A DNA stretch of 45,005 nt from Acidimicrobiaceae bacterium (GTDB lineage: Bacteria; Actinomycetota; Acidimicrobiia; Acidimicrobiales; Ilumatobacteraceae), in contig CANNMD010000004.1 in assembly GCA_947505655.1 (NCBI GenBank), positions 1 through 45,005 on the forward strand, written 5' to 3'. Made by a program: the position numbers and the translations under genes. How positions within the stretch are numbered: position 1 is the first letter of the stretch; each line of letters opens with the position of its first letter. The notes below the pieces were generated by a model. It saw only the letters and a program-made list of their open reading frames with translations, made no database searches and was not told where the DNA came from. Below are positions 1 through 7,673 of the stretch, in pieces.

Positions 1-140
1 AGCCGACTCTGCATGAAGCTCATCATCTTGAACAAAAAGAGGTAGACGATGGTGCCGGCAGGCAGCAAGACAGCGACCAAGCCGCCAAGCACCCGGAGCA
101 ACGACTGCGCCCAGTAGGGAAAGTTAACTGCAAGCATCAT
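1..140 (-). CDS. nuoH2: NADH-quinone oxidoreductase subunit H, second copy, N-terminal fragment
   Basis: The first 46 codons of a NuoH-type membrane subunit; the rest lies outside the window. The translation begins [10 protein letters not shown], has one hydrophobic helix (about residues 14-37), and ends with KMMSFMQSR, which matches the conserved NuoH segment after helix 1 (K-x-M/x-x-x-MQ-R-x-GP). Its ATG overlaps the nuoD2 stop by one base (TGATG), so the two are translationally coupled. NuoH forms the quinone-access channel and the junction between the peripheral and membrane arms of complex I. It directly follows nuoD2, with no E, F or G gene between. The family call rests on a short stretch plus strong context. 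Confidence 0.85.
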   Translation of the reverse strand, partial: MMLAVNFPYWAQSLLRVLGGLVAVLLPAGTIVYLFLFKMMSFMQSR

Positions 141-1312
141 CAGCGGTCGATGTCTCCGAGAATGAAGTACAGCGACGCCAAGATGGTGATGACGTCGGGG
201 ACGTATACACCGCGCAGCAGCCACGGCACGATCGAGATGTTGTTGAAGCTAGCCGAGCGGATCTTCACGCGGAACGGGCCAAGATCGCCCTTGCTCACCA
301 CGTAGTAGCCCATCTCGCCGAGTGGGTTTTCGGTGCTCACCCAGGCTTCGCCTTCGGGCACCTTGATGATGCGCGGCACCTTGGCCATCACTGGACCGGC
401 CGGCAACGTGTCGAGCAACTTCTCGACGATGAGGGTTGCCTCGCGGGTTTCCTGCAAGCGAACCCAGCATCGAGCGAAGCTGTCGCCGTCTGGATGGGTC
501 CAGACCTTGAAGTCGACCTTGTCCCAGGCCATGGCGATCTTCTGATCGCGACGAAGGTCGTAATCGACGCCGCTGGCGCGCAGGTTGGGGCCCGATAGGC
601 CGTATTGCAGCGCCACGTCTTTGGGGATGACACCAATGCCGCGGGTGCGGCTCTGGAAGATTTCGTTGCCGAACAGCAAATCGTCGATCTCGTCGCAGAA
701 GGTGCGCAGCTTGCGCATCACGCTGCGGGTCTCTTCGATCCAGCCCTTGGGCAGATCGTCTTTGAGCCCGCCAATGCGGTCGAAGTTGGGGTGGAAGCGT
801 CCACCGGTTGCGCTCTCGATGAGGTTGAGCACGTATTCGCGATCTCGGAACGCCATGAACACTGGGGTGATTGCGCCGAGCTGCACACCAAGGTCGCCAA
901 GGAACAGCGACACGTTGGCGATGCGGCTGAGCTCGAACAAGATCGTGCGAATGTGCTGCGCACGAGGTGGCGCCTCGATGTCCATCAACTTCTCGGCGGC
1001 GAGGATGAAGGGAACTTCGTTGGCGAAGCTGCCCAGCCAGTCGATGCGGTTCACCAGCGAGGTGACCTGCGGGAAGGTACGCACTTCGGTGAGCTTTTCG
1101 TAGCCACGGTGCATGTAGCCCGCTGATGGCTCGGCCCAGACAACCTGCTCGCCATCGAGGCGACAGATGATGCGCAACGTGCCATGGGTAGCAGGGTGCT
1201 GCGGCCCGATGTTGAGGGTCATACCCTCTGTTTCGAGTTCGACGTTGAGGCGAGCATCAGCGGCTTGCGACGCGATGTAGGCCAGACGCTGACGGTCACC
1301 GAGCATGGTCAT
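140..1312 (-). CDS. nuoD2: NADH-quinone oxidoreductase subunit D, second copy
   Basis: A 390-residue 49-kDa-type subunit that forms the quinone pocket with NuoB. It has the [11 protein letters not shown] loop (about residues 35-45), whose His is a quinone ligand in studied complexes, then [10 protein letters not shown] with the conserved Tyr, and ends GDIDR like other NuoD proteins. It is clearly diverged from the other NuoD in this window (26823-28178), for example MHRGYEK against LHTGMEK, and it lacks that copy's roughly 60-residue N-terminal extension. Start ATG overlaps the nuoC2 stop (ATGA); the stop overlaps nuoH2. The sequence resembles the NuoD of 11-subunit, EFG-less complexes (known from the second nuo locus of Streptomyces), an inference from family knowledge. 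Confidence 0.95.
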   Translation of the reverse strand: MTMLGDRQRLAYIASQAADARLNVELETEGMTLNIGPQHPATHGTLRIICRLDGEQVVWAEPSAGYMHRGYEKLTEVRTFPQVTSLVNRIDWLGSFANEVPFILAAEKLMDIEAPPRAQHIRTILFELSRIANVSLFLGDLGVQLGAITPVFMAFRDREYVLNLIESATGGRFHPNFDRIGGLKDDLPKGWIEETRSVMRKLRTFCDEIDDLLFGNEIFQSRTRGIGVIPKDVALQYGLSGPNLRASGVDYDLRRDQKIAMAWDKVDFKVWTHPDGDSFARCWVRLQETREATLIVEKLLDTLPAGPVMAKVPRIIKVPEGEAWVSTENPLGEMGYYVVSKGDLGPFRVKIRSASFNNISIVPWLLRGVYVPDVITILASLYFILGDIDR

Positions 1313-1980
1313 GATTCGCCGCCATCTGCATCAGAGCTGTCGGCGGGTTCGCCTGGCAGTGGTTCGACATCGACGATGCCTGGCCACGGCTTCACCATGC
1401 GAGCCAACAACGGGAAGTCTTTACGCATCGGGTGTCCCTCGAAGCCACTTGGGAGATACATATTGCGCAGGTCAGGGTGCCCGGCGAAGTTGATGCCGAA
1501 CATTTCGTGAGCCTCGCGCTCGTGCCAGTTGGCCCCGGTGTAGCACGGGATCCAGGTTGGCATGGTCATGTCGTCGCCAATGTCGGCCTTGATGGTGACG
1601 CCGAAATGCAGCGTGGTGCTGCAGGCTCGGGCGAACAACTGAAAGCGGGTCTCGCCACCGGTGTAGCCCTGCCGGATGGTCATGTCGCGCTCGGCCTGAG
1701 GCTGCGTTGGGTCGTCTTCGCCGCGACCAAAAGGCGACGGCATCCAATCGATGGCGGACAAAAAGCAGAAGTAGTCGAGGCCGACGACGTCGCGCAGCGC
1801 AGTGCCGGCTTCACGCCACGCATCGGCGCGGACTCGCACCCAGACATCGTCGCCAGGCTTGACCAGTGTGTCGATCAGCGCATCGCCGAGTTCGGCGCGC
1901 AGTTGATCGACGGCGCGCTCGCGCAGTGCATCGCCTGGCAAGGCGGCAAGAGGAGTATCAGTTGACGACAATTGGCTCAC
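1309..1980 (-). CDS. nuoC2: NADH-quinone oxidoreductase subunit C, second copy
   Basis: A 223-residue 30-kDa-type subunit of the peripheral arm. The family signature is visible as [23 protein letters not shown] (two pieces around residues 150-175) followed by [11 protein letters not shown]. It has no cofactor of its own and braces NuoB and NuoD. It starts with GTG at 1980, which overlaps the nuoB2 end by 23 bases; an in-frame start further downstream is possible because the first 20 residues are not conserved. The C-terminal 20 residues are Pro/Asp/Ser-rich. Its stop overlaps the nuoD2 start. Confidence 0.93.
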   Translation of the reverse strand: MSQLSSTDTPLAALPGDALRERAVDQLRAELGDALIDTLVKPGDDVWVRVRADAWREAGTALRDVVGLDYFCFLSAIDWMPSPFGRGEDDPTQPQAERDMTIRQGYTGGETRFQLFARACSTTLHFGVTIKADIGDDMTMPTWIPCYTGANWHEREAHEMFGINFAGHPDLRNMYLPSGFEGHPMRKDFPLLARMVKPWPGIVDVEPLPGEPADSSDADGGES

Positions 1981-2485
1981 CTCGGTTCAACGGCACATAG
2001 CCCTCGCCGCGCCAGCGGGCACCCATGTCTTCGTTCTTGATGCGTTGCTGCAACAGCACGACGCCTTCGAGCAGCGCCTCGGGGCGAGGCGGGCAACCGG
2101 GCACATAGATATCAACGGGAATGATCTGATCGACGCCCTTGGTGACCGAGTAGCTATCCCAGTACGGGCCGCCGCAGTTGGCGCATGAGCCCATGCTGAT
2201 GACGTACTTGGGCTCGGGCATCTGCTCGTAGAGACGCTTGATAGCAGGAGCCATCTTGTCGGTGACCGTGCCGGAAATCACGACGAGGTCGGCTTGGCGC
2301 GGGCTTGCTGGCAGCGGGATAACGCCAAGGCGCATCACGTCGTAACGAGGCGAACCAAAGGCTGCACCCATCTCGATGGCACAGCAGGCGAGTCCCCACT
2401 GGTACACCCAAAGGCTGTACGAGCGACCCATGTTGAAGAGTTGTGTCAGCGGCTTGGGCAGCCGGCCGCGGTCAACGAGGCCCAT
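1958..2485 (-). CDS. nuoB2: NADH-quinone oxidoreductase subunit B, second copy
   Basis: A 175-residue PSST-type subunit that carries the terminal [4Fe-4S] cluster N2, the direct electron donor to quinone. The ligands are visible as the tandem Cys pair GLACCAIEM (Cys34-Cys35), the Cys in [10 protein letters not shown] and the Cys in PGCPPRPE. An extra Cys in SCANCGG is typical of some lineages. It is separated from nuoA2 by 66 bases (2486-2551), the only real gap in this cluster; that spacer has no ORF or obvious structure, and no strong ribosome binding site precedes the ATG. The other NuoB in the window (28739-29326) is a distinct paralogue. Confidence 0.95.
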   Translation of the reverse strand: MGLVDRGRLPKPLTQLFNMGRSYSLWVYQWGLACCAIEMGAAFGSPRYDVMRLGVIPLPASPRQADLVVISGTVTDKMAPAIKRLYEQMPEPKYVISMGSCANCGGPYWDSYSVTKGVDQIIPVDIYVPGCPPRPEALLEGVVLLQQRIKNEDMGARWRGEGYVPLNRGEPIVVN

Positions 2486-2551
2486 ATCAGCACGCCACTT
2501 TCTTGGGTGTCATCGCCGGAGTTGTGCAGGTGTTCGGAGTCATTGCTGGAG

Positions 2552-2917
2552 CTACACCCATCGCAGGACGCCCTTGCGCCACGCATAGACGAGACCGAGC
2601 AGAAGAACGAAGACGAAGATACCCATCTCGACCAAACCAAAGCCGCTGTAGCGCTCGAGCTGTGTGGCCCACGGGAAGATGAACACTGCTTCGACGTCGA
2701 ACACCACGAAGAGCAACGCGAACACGTAATAACGAATCTGGCTCTGCGACCAACCGTGGCCGACAGGATCGACGCCACTTTCGTAGGACATCAATTTTTC
2801 GTAGTTGGGCTTGTTCGGACGGATCGCCGCCGAGATAGCCAACAAGAGCGCGGCGAGCAGCAGGGCTGTTCCGCCGAACCAAATAACGGTGAGGTAATCC
2901 CGGAGAAAGTCGGACAT
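2552..2917 (-). CDS. nuoA2: NADH-quinone oxidoreductase subunit A, second copy
   Basis: A 121-residue, three-helix membrane subunit. The conserved loop reads SYESGVDPVGHGWSQ (about residues 44-58) and the second helix carries FVVFDVEAVFIFPW with the conserved acidic residues. It is the first gene of the EFG-less operon. The ATG at 2917 has no convincing Shine-Dalgarno sequence within 15 bases, so a leaderless or short-leader transcript is possible. Upstream (2940-2955) lies a CRP-type palindrome. Divergently placed from the secreted-protein operon that begins at 3132. Confidence 0.95.
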   Translation of the reverse strand: MSDFLRDYLTVIWFGGTALLLAALLLAISAAIRPNKPNYEKLMSYESGVDPVGHGWSQSQIRYYVFALLFVVFDVEAVFIFPWATQLERYSGFGLVEMGIFVFVLLLGLVYAWRKGVLRWV

Positions 2918-2939
2918 CGGACATGAAGCTACTACGCCG

Positions 2940-2955
2940 TGTGAATCGGCTCACA
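2940..2955. promoter_or_regulatory. CRP/FNR-family-type operator upstream of nuoA2
   Basis: The sequence is TGTGA-ATCGGC-TCACA, a perfect match to the TGTGA-N6-TCACA consensus bound by CRP and by the actinobacterial homologues GlxR and Rv3676. It is centred about 30 bases upstream of the nuoA2 start codon, in the 214-base divergent gap 2918-3131. The position, close to the start codon, would suit a repressor or an activator of a promoter lying very near the ORF. The rest of the gap shows no gene, and a good ribosome binding site for the rightward gene at 3118-3123. Binding is inferred from the motif alone. Confidence 0.55.
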
Positions 2956-3131
2956 AACTGTGGCGATATCTCTCCGCGAAATTGGGCCTGTATGGCGCTC
3001 GTCAAGAGGGCCACAACGGCCTCGATGGACAAGATGGTTCTTTAACGATTCTTGGGTCAAGGGGGGATGATTCTGCGTCGATATCACTGTTGGATGAGTG
3101 CACAAGCCACACCGAACAAGGAGTTCGAATC

Positions 3132-3746
3132 ATGAAGAAGTCTTGGCTCACTGCAGTATCTGTCGTAGGTGCACTCGGCACTGGCTCCGCAGTTGTGATG
3201 GCTGGGGCCGTCATTAACTCAGGCTCGAACCCACAAACAGCGGCACCGGTTCCCGAGCTCAGCGCTCCTCGCACCTCGGTGTACCAAGTGGGCAACGCCG
3301 CCCGCATCGCGTTGTCATCGGCAGGCGAGATCATCACCGTGATCTCTGCAACACCAGATGCCGGCTGGTCCGTGGTCTCCACATCACCTGCCGCAGCAAG
3401 CGTGGCCGTGACTCTCACCGACAACACACAGGTCGTCACGTTCACCGCCTCGATGGTGAGCGGCGAAGTGCAGACAGCGGTGTCAGCCACCCTCGCCGCT
3501 GGCATCCCTGCAACGCCAGACGCAACTGCTCCATCCATTGTTATCCAACAGCCCGGCGACCTCGGCGCCGGACCAAACCCCGCAACGCCCCCCACGTTTG
3601 CTCCAAACCAGAGCGGCACCCTCGGTGCAGCGTCGACGACCTCGCCATCGAGTTCAACGCCGCACGCAAACTCCGGCACATGGAACGACGACGACAATGA
3701 CGACGACAATGACGACGACGAAGGATACGAAGAAAATGACGACTGA
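3132..3746 (+). CDS. Secreted protein with Asp/Asn-rich C-terminal tail, unknown function
   Basis: A 204-residue protein. The start is set by a strong ribosome binding site AAGGAG at 3118-3123, eight bases before ATG. Residues 1-28 form a signal peptide or N-terminal anchor (MKKSW followed by a hydrophobic run). The middle (about 50-130) is Thr/Val/Ala/Ser-rich and looks like a beta-rich extracellular domain. Residues 150-180 are Pro/Ser/Thr-rich. The last 20 residues are acidic, with DDDN repeated twice and then DDDEGYEENDD, which could bind Ca2+ or other cations. No family is recognised, and I see no FMN-attachment motif (SGAT/S type). It overlaps the next gene by 11 bases and begins a unit that includes apbE and a ferric-reductase-like protein. 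Confidence 0.75.
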   Translation: MKKSWLTAVSVVGALGTGSAVVMAGAVINSGSNPQTAAPVPELSAPRTSVYQVGNAARIALSSAGEIITVISATPDAGWSVVSTSPAAASVAVTLTDNTQVVTFTASMVSGEVQTAVSATLAAGIPATPDATAPSIVIQQPGDLGAGPNPATPPTFAPNQSGTLGAASTTSPSSSTPHANSGTWNDDDNDDDNDDDEGYEENDD

Positions 3747-4716
3747 AGACGAACTCGCCCAGCGCCTCGCATCACTGCGAAGCAAGCGCGGTCAAGCCCC
3801 CGTAGCAAAGAGTGCAGCCCCATCGGCTGCTCCGGCGCCCCAGGCGCAGGCGTTGCCTCAGGTGTCGGCCCCTTCGCCGACTCCTCCAGCGCCGCCAGCA
3901 ACGCAGGCTCCTCTCGCCAGCTCGCTGCAGGCAAGTAGCCCCTCGATCTGGGCGCCAAGCGCACCTGCCGCGGCAAGTCCATTTGCCCCGCCAGTGGCTG
4001 CGGCAATCGTGGCACCCGCAGTCGTTGTTCCAGTAGCTCCAGTAGCTCCAGTAGCTCCAGTAGCTCCCGTTGCTGTCACCCCACCGGCTCCCCCGCCGTC
4101 GGTTGTGATTCGTAACACCGCACCGGCGCCGAAGCCCCGCGTCAAACGGCCGCACGCTGCTGCCGGTGGACGCATTGCGGCCAGCGGAATCGCAGCCTCA
4201 GCAGTGCTCGGACTCACCGGTGTGATTGCTTCGGCGAACCGTCCCGAGATCACGACTGCTGCAGCCACCACCGAGACAACCGTGCCCACGGTTGTCGCCG
4301 CACCGAGCACCGAGACCATCCCAACGATTGTTGGCGACACGGTTCCCGCGCCATCGACGGCAGTGAGCCTGGCGATACCGCCGGCAGTAGCACCCGGCGA
4401 TGTGGCCCCAGCAGTTGTGCCGGTGGCCGCCCCGATCGTGGCTGCCGCACCAGCAGCACCAGGTGCCGCAAAGCAACCCGCCGCAAAGCAACCCGCTGCG
4501 CCAGCCGCAACACCGGCACCTGCGCCAGCCGGCACCCCAGCGCCAGCACCCGCCGCAACACCGGCACCTGCGCCGGCCCCGACCGCCGCGCCAGCACCCG
4601 TTGCAACGCCAGCCCCAGTGGTCACGCCTGCACCAACAGCGCCACCAGCAACCGCCGCACCTGCGCCACCCACCACGCCAAAGCCGCCGTCGACAACGGC
4701 ACCAAGTAAGCCCTAA
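3736..4716 (+). CDS. Pro/Ala-rich single-pass membrane protein, unknown function
   Basis: A 326-residue low-complexity protein. The start MTTEDELAQRLASLRSKRGQ gives a charged amphipathic segment. A Pro/Ala-rich stretch follows (to about residue 130, with VAP repeated four times), then a basic patch (KPRVKRPHAAAGGR) and a hydrophobic helix (about 152-172, SGIAASAVLGLTGVIASA), and then a long Ala/Pro/Thr-rich tail with TPAPAPA-type repeats. The basic patch before the helix suggests that the N-terminus is cytosolic and the tail extracellular. The ATG at 3736 overlaps the preceding gene; the long upstream extension of the frame is not needed. No enzymatic domain or FMN-binding domain is seen. It could be a wall-spanning spacer or scaffold for the redox proteins encoded downstream; this is inference. 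Confidence 0.7.
   Translation: MTTEDELAQRLASLRSKRGQAPVAKSAAPSAAPAPQAQALPQVSAPSPTPPAPPATQAPLASSLQASSPSIWAPSAPAAASPFAPPVAAAIVAPAVVVPVAPVAPVAPVAPVAVTPPAPPPSVVIRNTAPAPKPRVKRPHAAAGGRIAASGIAASAVLGLTGVIASANRPEITTAAATTETTVPTVVAAPSTETIPTIVGDTVPAPSTAVSLAIPPAVAPGDVAPAVVPVAAPIVAAAPAAPGAAKQPAAKQPAAPAATPAPAPAGTPAPAPAATPAPAPAPTAAPAPVATPAPVVTPAPTAPPATAAPAPPTTPKPPSTTAPSKP
4031..4066 (+). repeat. Tandem 9-bp repeat, four copies
   Basis: CAGTAGCTC is repeated four times without interruption and encodes the VAPVAPVAPVAP run of the Pro/Ala-rich protein. The unit is a multiple of three, so copy-number change would alter protein length without breaking the frame. Confidence 0.9.
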
Positions 4717-4721
4717 GGACG

Positions 4722-5648
4722 ATGCCGACCGAAATCCCAGCTTCGGTTCAACGCAGCTTTCGAGTGATGGGATGTTCGTCCCATGTGGTCATTACCGAAG
4801 GTACCGAACTGCTCTTAGACCAAGCCGAGGCTCGTTTGCGCGAGCTCGAGGGTCTGTGGAGTCGCTTTCTCGACGCCAGCGACATCACTCGCGCCAATCA
4901 AGCAGCGGGCCTGCCAGTAGCGGTGCACCCTGACACGTTGGCAATCATCCTGCGCTCTATCGAGGCGTGGAAGCAGACATCAGGACGCTTCGACATCACG
5001 GTGTTGCCAGCACTGGTTCATCACGGATACACGCACAGCGCGATTACCTCGACTGCTGCGCCGCGGGTGAGCCAACAACTCATCGGCGTCAGCGGCTCGA
5101 TCATCGTGAATGTTGCAGATGCAACTCTGTGCGTGCCGGCCGGCGGCGCCATCGACCTCGGTGGCATCGCTAAAGGATTCGCGGCCGACATCGTTGCCGA
5201 AGAACTCATCGAGAGCGGCGCCCGCGGAGCACTCGTCAACGTGGGCGGCGACATCTGCGTGCTCGGCGAATCCTTCGATGGCGAAGAGTCCTGGCTCATC
5301 GGCATCGAAGACCCCGATTCACCCAGCGGCCACGTCGGCCGAATCGCGCTACGACAAGGTGGCATCGCGACATCCGGAACAACGATCCGGCACTGGACCA
5401 CGCCGACTGGTGAAAGCGCCCATCACCTGATCGATCCCAAGACTGCGCTGCCCGCTTCCACCAGCCTGCTCACGGCAACGGTGATCGCTGGCGATACTGC
5501 TACCGCTGAGGTCTTTGCTACGGCCGCAATGATGAGCGACGGACCCAGCGCGGTGGCAATGCTCGAAGGGCTTGGCCTCGCAGGGTTTATGGTTGGGACA
5601 GACCTTGCGGTCTACAAGACGAAGACTCTGGAGGCCTTTCAACCATGA
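4722..5648 (+). CDS. apbE: FAD:protein FMN transferase (ApbE family)
   Basis: A 308-residue ApbE-family protein. ApbE enzymes use FAD to attach FMN covalently to Thr/Ser of extracytoplasmic redox proteins. Family features seen are the N-terminal VMGCSSHVVI segment (the counterpart of the usual M-G-T motif), the AIDLGGIAKGFAAD segment (about residues 145-158), GALVNVGGDI (about 167-176) and the C-terminal DTATAEVFATAAM region whose Asp/Thr bind Mg2+ in studied members. No clear signal peptide is present, so it may be cytosolic or exported by another route. It starts 6 bases after the preceding stop and its TGA overlaps the next ATG (ATGA). A substrate with a classic FMN-binding domain is not encoded next to it. 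Confidence 0.92.
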   Translation: MPTEIPASVQRSFRVMGCSSHVVITEGTELLLDQAEARLRELEGLWSRFLDASDITRANQAAGLPVAVHPDTLAIILRSIEAWKQTSGRFDITVLPALVHHGYTHSAITSTAAPRVSQQLIGVSGSIIVNVADATLCVPAGGAIDLGGIAKGFAADIVAEELIESGARGALVNVGGDICVLGESFDGEESWLIGIEDPDSPSGHVGRIALRQGGIATSGTTIRHWTTPTGESAHHLIDPKTALPASTSLLTATVIAGDTATAEVFATAAMMSDGPSAVAMLEGLGLAGFMVGTDLAVYKTKTLEAFQP

Positions 5649-6232
5649 ACCCGCAGACATGGTGGTATCTGTCTCGAGGGAGCGGGATTGTCGCATGGGT
5701 GATGTTGGCCGCGACCAACCTCTGGGGCATCTTGCTCGTCACCCGAATGCTGAAGCCCGTCGACCGACCGGCTTGGCTTCTCGACCTTCACCGCTGGCTC
5801 GCGGCACTCACGGTGATCACAACCGGGGTGCATCTCGGCGGCCTCGTCGCCGACAACTACGTCCATTTTGGATGGAGAGAAATCATCCTTCCGCAGGCAT
5901 GCCAAAGCGCGTGCTGGCCATCAGGCGGTTCAAAAGCCGCCGCAGTGACCTGGGGCGTGATCGCGCTCTACATCCTCATCGTGGTTCAAGTGAGTTCGTT
6001 GATGATGCGCAAGTTGCCGCGCAAGGTGTGGCACACGATTCACCTGTTCTCATACGTTTCGTTCTTTATGGCAACGGTGCATACCGTGATGGCCGGCACC
6101 GACCGCGGCAACATCGTGTTCATCGCCACCGTCAGCGCAATGACCGGCGGCATCATCTTGGCAGGTGTGGGGCGCGCCCTCTACGCCAACGGCAAGTTGA
6201 AGATCAAACGCGAAAAGGCCAGTTCGGTCTAG
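5645..6232 (+). CDS. Ferric-reductase-like transmembrane heme protein
   Basis: A 195-residue membrane protein with about five hydrophobic helices. It has two His pairs suited to bis-His heme b: His49 (LDLHRW) with His63 (GVHLGG), and His133 (IHLFSY) with His146 (TVHTVMAG). The start WWYLSRGSGIVAWVMLAA and the region NYVHFGWREIILP are typical of the actinobacterial ferric-reductase-like/YedZ-like family. The family moves electrons across the membrane, often to flavinylated proteins made by ApbE, and in other actinobacteria it is found beside ApbE and FMN-binding-domain genes. Here the partner positions are taken by the two unknown proteins upstream. It ends 15 bases before the convergent arfB. 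Confidence 0.88.
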   Translation: MNPQTWWYLSRGSGIVAWVMLAATNLWGILLVTRMLKPVDRPAWLLDLHRWLAALTVITTGVHLGGLVADNYVHFGWREIILPQACQSACWPSGGSKAAAVTWGVIALYILIVVQVSSLMMRKLPRKVWHTIHLFSYVSFFMATVHTVMAGTDRGNIVFIATVSAMTGGIILAGVGRALYANGKLKIKREKASSV

Positions 6233-6247
6233 GCCGGCGAAGCCGCT

Positions 6248-6658
6248 TTATTCGTCGGCGCGCCAACTGCGGTTGGCTTTGCGCGTTGCTGTGTGTTTCT
6301 TTGCGGTGATGCGTCGCTCGACTGCGCCTTTGCCGGGCCGCGTTGGTCGGCGTGCGCGCTCGATCTTGGCTGCCGCATCGATGAGGTCGCATAGTCGCTC
6401 TACTGCTTCGGCTCGATTGCGTAGCTGTGATCGTTGTGTCGACGCCACCACTCGCACCTGCTCACCCAACTTGGCAATGACTCGCGTTGCGATGTGTTCA
6501 GGCAATCCAGCCTGGGTGAGATCGCAGATCAGTTCGGCTTTCGAATCGGTGGTGTTCACGTGCTGACCACCGGGACCCGACGAGCGAGAGAACTTCCACG
6601 AGAACGCGGCCGGGTCGATGCGCCAACCCGCGGGCGTTACGTGATCGGTGGAGTCCAC
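6248..6658 (-). CDS. arfB: Peptidyl-tRNA hydrolase ArfB-type ribosome rescue factor
   Basis: A 136-residue RF1-type catalytic-domain protein with the motif SRSSGPGGQHVNTTDSKAEL (GGQ at residues 30-32), which hydrolyses peptidyl-tRNA on stalled ribosomes. The tail is basic (RRPTRPGKGAVERRITAKKH), as in ArfB/YaeJ, where it enters the empty mRNA channel. The length fits the family (about 140). It starts with GTG at 6658 with only a weak ribosome binding site. It is convergent with the redox unit on its left and divergent from the phosphotransferase on its right; the 95-base gap 6659-6753 must hold both promoters but shows no clear motif. Confidence 0.93.
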   Translation of the reverse strand: MDSTDHVTPAGWRIDPAAFSWKFSRSSGPGGQHVNTTDSKAELICDLTQAGLPEHIATRVIAKLGEQVRVVASTQRSQLRNRAEAVERLCDLIDAAAKIERARRPTRPGKGAVERRITAKKHTATRKANRSWRADE

Positions 6659-6753
6659 CGCTCACCACGCCTCGCGCTCAGGCCAGACTCTCCATTGCGA
6701 ACCGGCATCGACCTCACTCCGCCAAGGTACCAAGACCTGCTAAGCCTTGCGGG

Positions 6754-7662
6754 ATGGACCCCGAGATCGAAAGGATCGTGCGTCGCGTACCTGCATGGGC
6801 AACGGCCGAACTCGCGATGCATCCGCTCACCGGCGGCATCACCAACCGCAACTTTGTCGTGGCAGTTGGCGACGACGAATTCGTCGTCAGAATTCCTGGC
6901 GAGCGCACCGAGTTGCTGGGCATCAACCGACGCTGTGAAGCCGAAGCCTCGCAACGAGCCAGCGAGCTTGGCGTGGGTCCGCCGGTACTTGGCGAGCTTC
7001 CGGGAATCGGCACCCAGATCACTCAACTCATGCCGGGACACCACCTCGAGAGCGACGCGTTTATCGAGCGACTCGAAGACATCGTGGCGATCATCAAGAC
7101 CTTCCACAACAGCGGACCTCTCAGCGGAGCATTCCCGATTCATCGCGTCGTCGAATGGCACGCACGCGACGCTGCGAGCCATGGCATCATGCCGCCAGCC
7201 GCGTATGAACGACTCCATCAACAGAGCCGTCACATCGAGAATGCATTCGCTGCAACGCCAGTGCCATCGACGCCGTGCCATAACGACCTCCTGCCCGGCA
7301 ACATGCTGTTTGGGTCCGACCGCGTTTGGTTGCTCGATTACGAATACGCGGGCATGAACGATGCGTTCTTCGATCTCGCCAACCTCAGCGTGAACTGCCA
7401 GCTCACTCCATCGGCCGATGCCGAACTGCTCACTCTCTACTTCGGCGCCGTCACCGATGTGCGCTGGGCGCGACTACAACTCATGAAAGTAATGAGCGAG
7501 TTCCGCGAGGGAATGTGGGCCGTGGTGCAGCAAGCAATCAGCACCCTCGACACCGACTTTGTTGGCTACGCAAACGAGCGACTCAGCAACTGCGAACGCC
7601 TCGCATCGGTTGACGACTTCGGCACGTGGGTGACCGATGCTCGCGGCGATCCACGGGTCTAG
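6754..7662 (+). CDS. Choline/ethanolamine-kinase-like phosphotransferase
   Basis: A 302-residue protein of the aminoglycoside phosphotransferase/choline kinase fold. Visible motifs are the N-lobe LTGGITNRNFVV (about residues 25-36), the catalytic loop CHNDLLPGNMLF with Asp and Asn, and the Mg2+-binding WLLDYEYAGMND. The YEYA form after the Asp is typical of choline and ethanolamine kinases rather than antibiotic kinases. The substrate cannot be read from sequence. It lies 11 bases before a dimethylglycine/sarcosine dehydrogenase-like gene, which suggests a role with quaternary or methylated amines. Start ATG at 6754; the frame is short before it. Confidence 0.82.
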   Translation: MDPEIERIVRRVPAWATAELAMHPLTGGITNRNFVVAVGDDEFVVRIPGERTELLGINRRCEAEASQRASELGVGPPVLGELPGIGTQITQLMPGHHLESDAFIERLEDIVAIIKTFHNSGPLSGAFPIHRVVEWHARDAASHGIMPPAAYERLHQQSRHIENAFAATPVPSTPCHNDLLPGNMLFGSDRVWLLDYEYAGMNDAFFDLANLSVNCQLTPSADAELLTLYFGAVTDVRWARLQLMKVMSEFREGMWAVVQQAISTLDTDFVGYANERLSNCERLASVDDFGTWVTDARGDPRV

Positions 7663-7673
7663 ATTCTGTTCTC

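Noticed and set aside
3683-3720. Short direct repeats as a possible CRISPR or regulatory array
   Set aside because: They are in-frame GAC/AAT codons that encode the Asp-Asn tail; spacing and length do not fit a CRISPR.
3002-4015. A 337-codon minus-strand frame across the secreted-protein region
   Set aside because: It overlaps two better supported plus-strand genes, is Ser/Ala/Arg-rich like a shadow frame, and begins in Pro/Ala coding sequence; the plus strand has a strong ribosome binding site at 3118.
3858-4676. A Gly/Ala-rich minus-strand frame like a PE-PGRS protein
   Set aside because: It is the complement of the Pro/Ala-rich gene; Gly/Ala is what a Pro/Ala codon pattern gives on the opposite strand.
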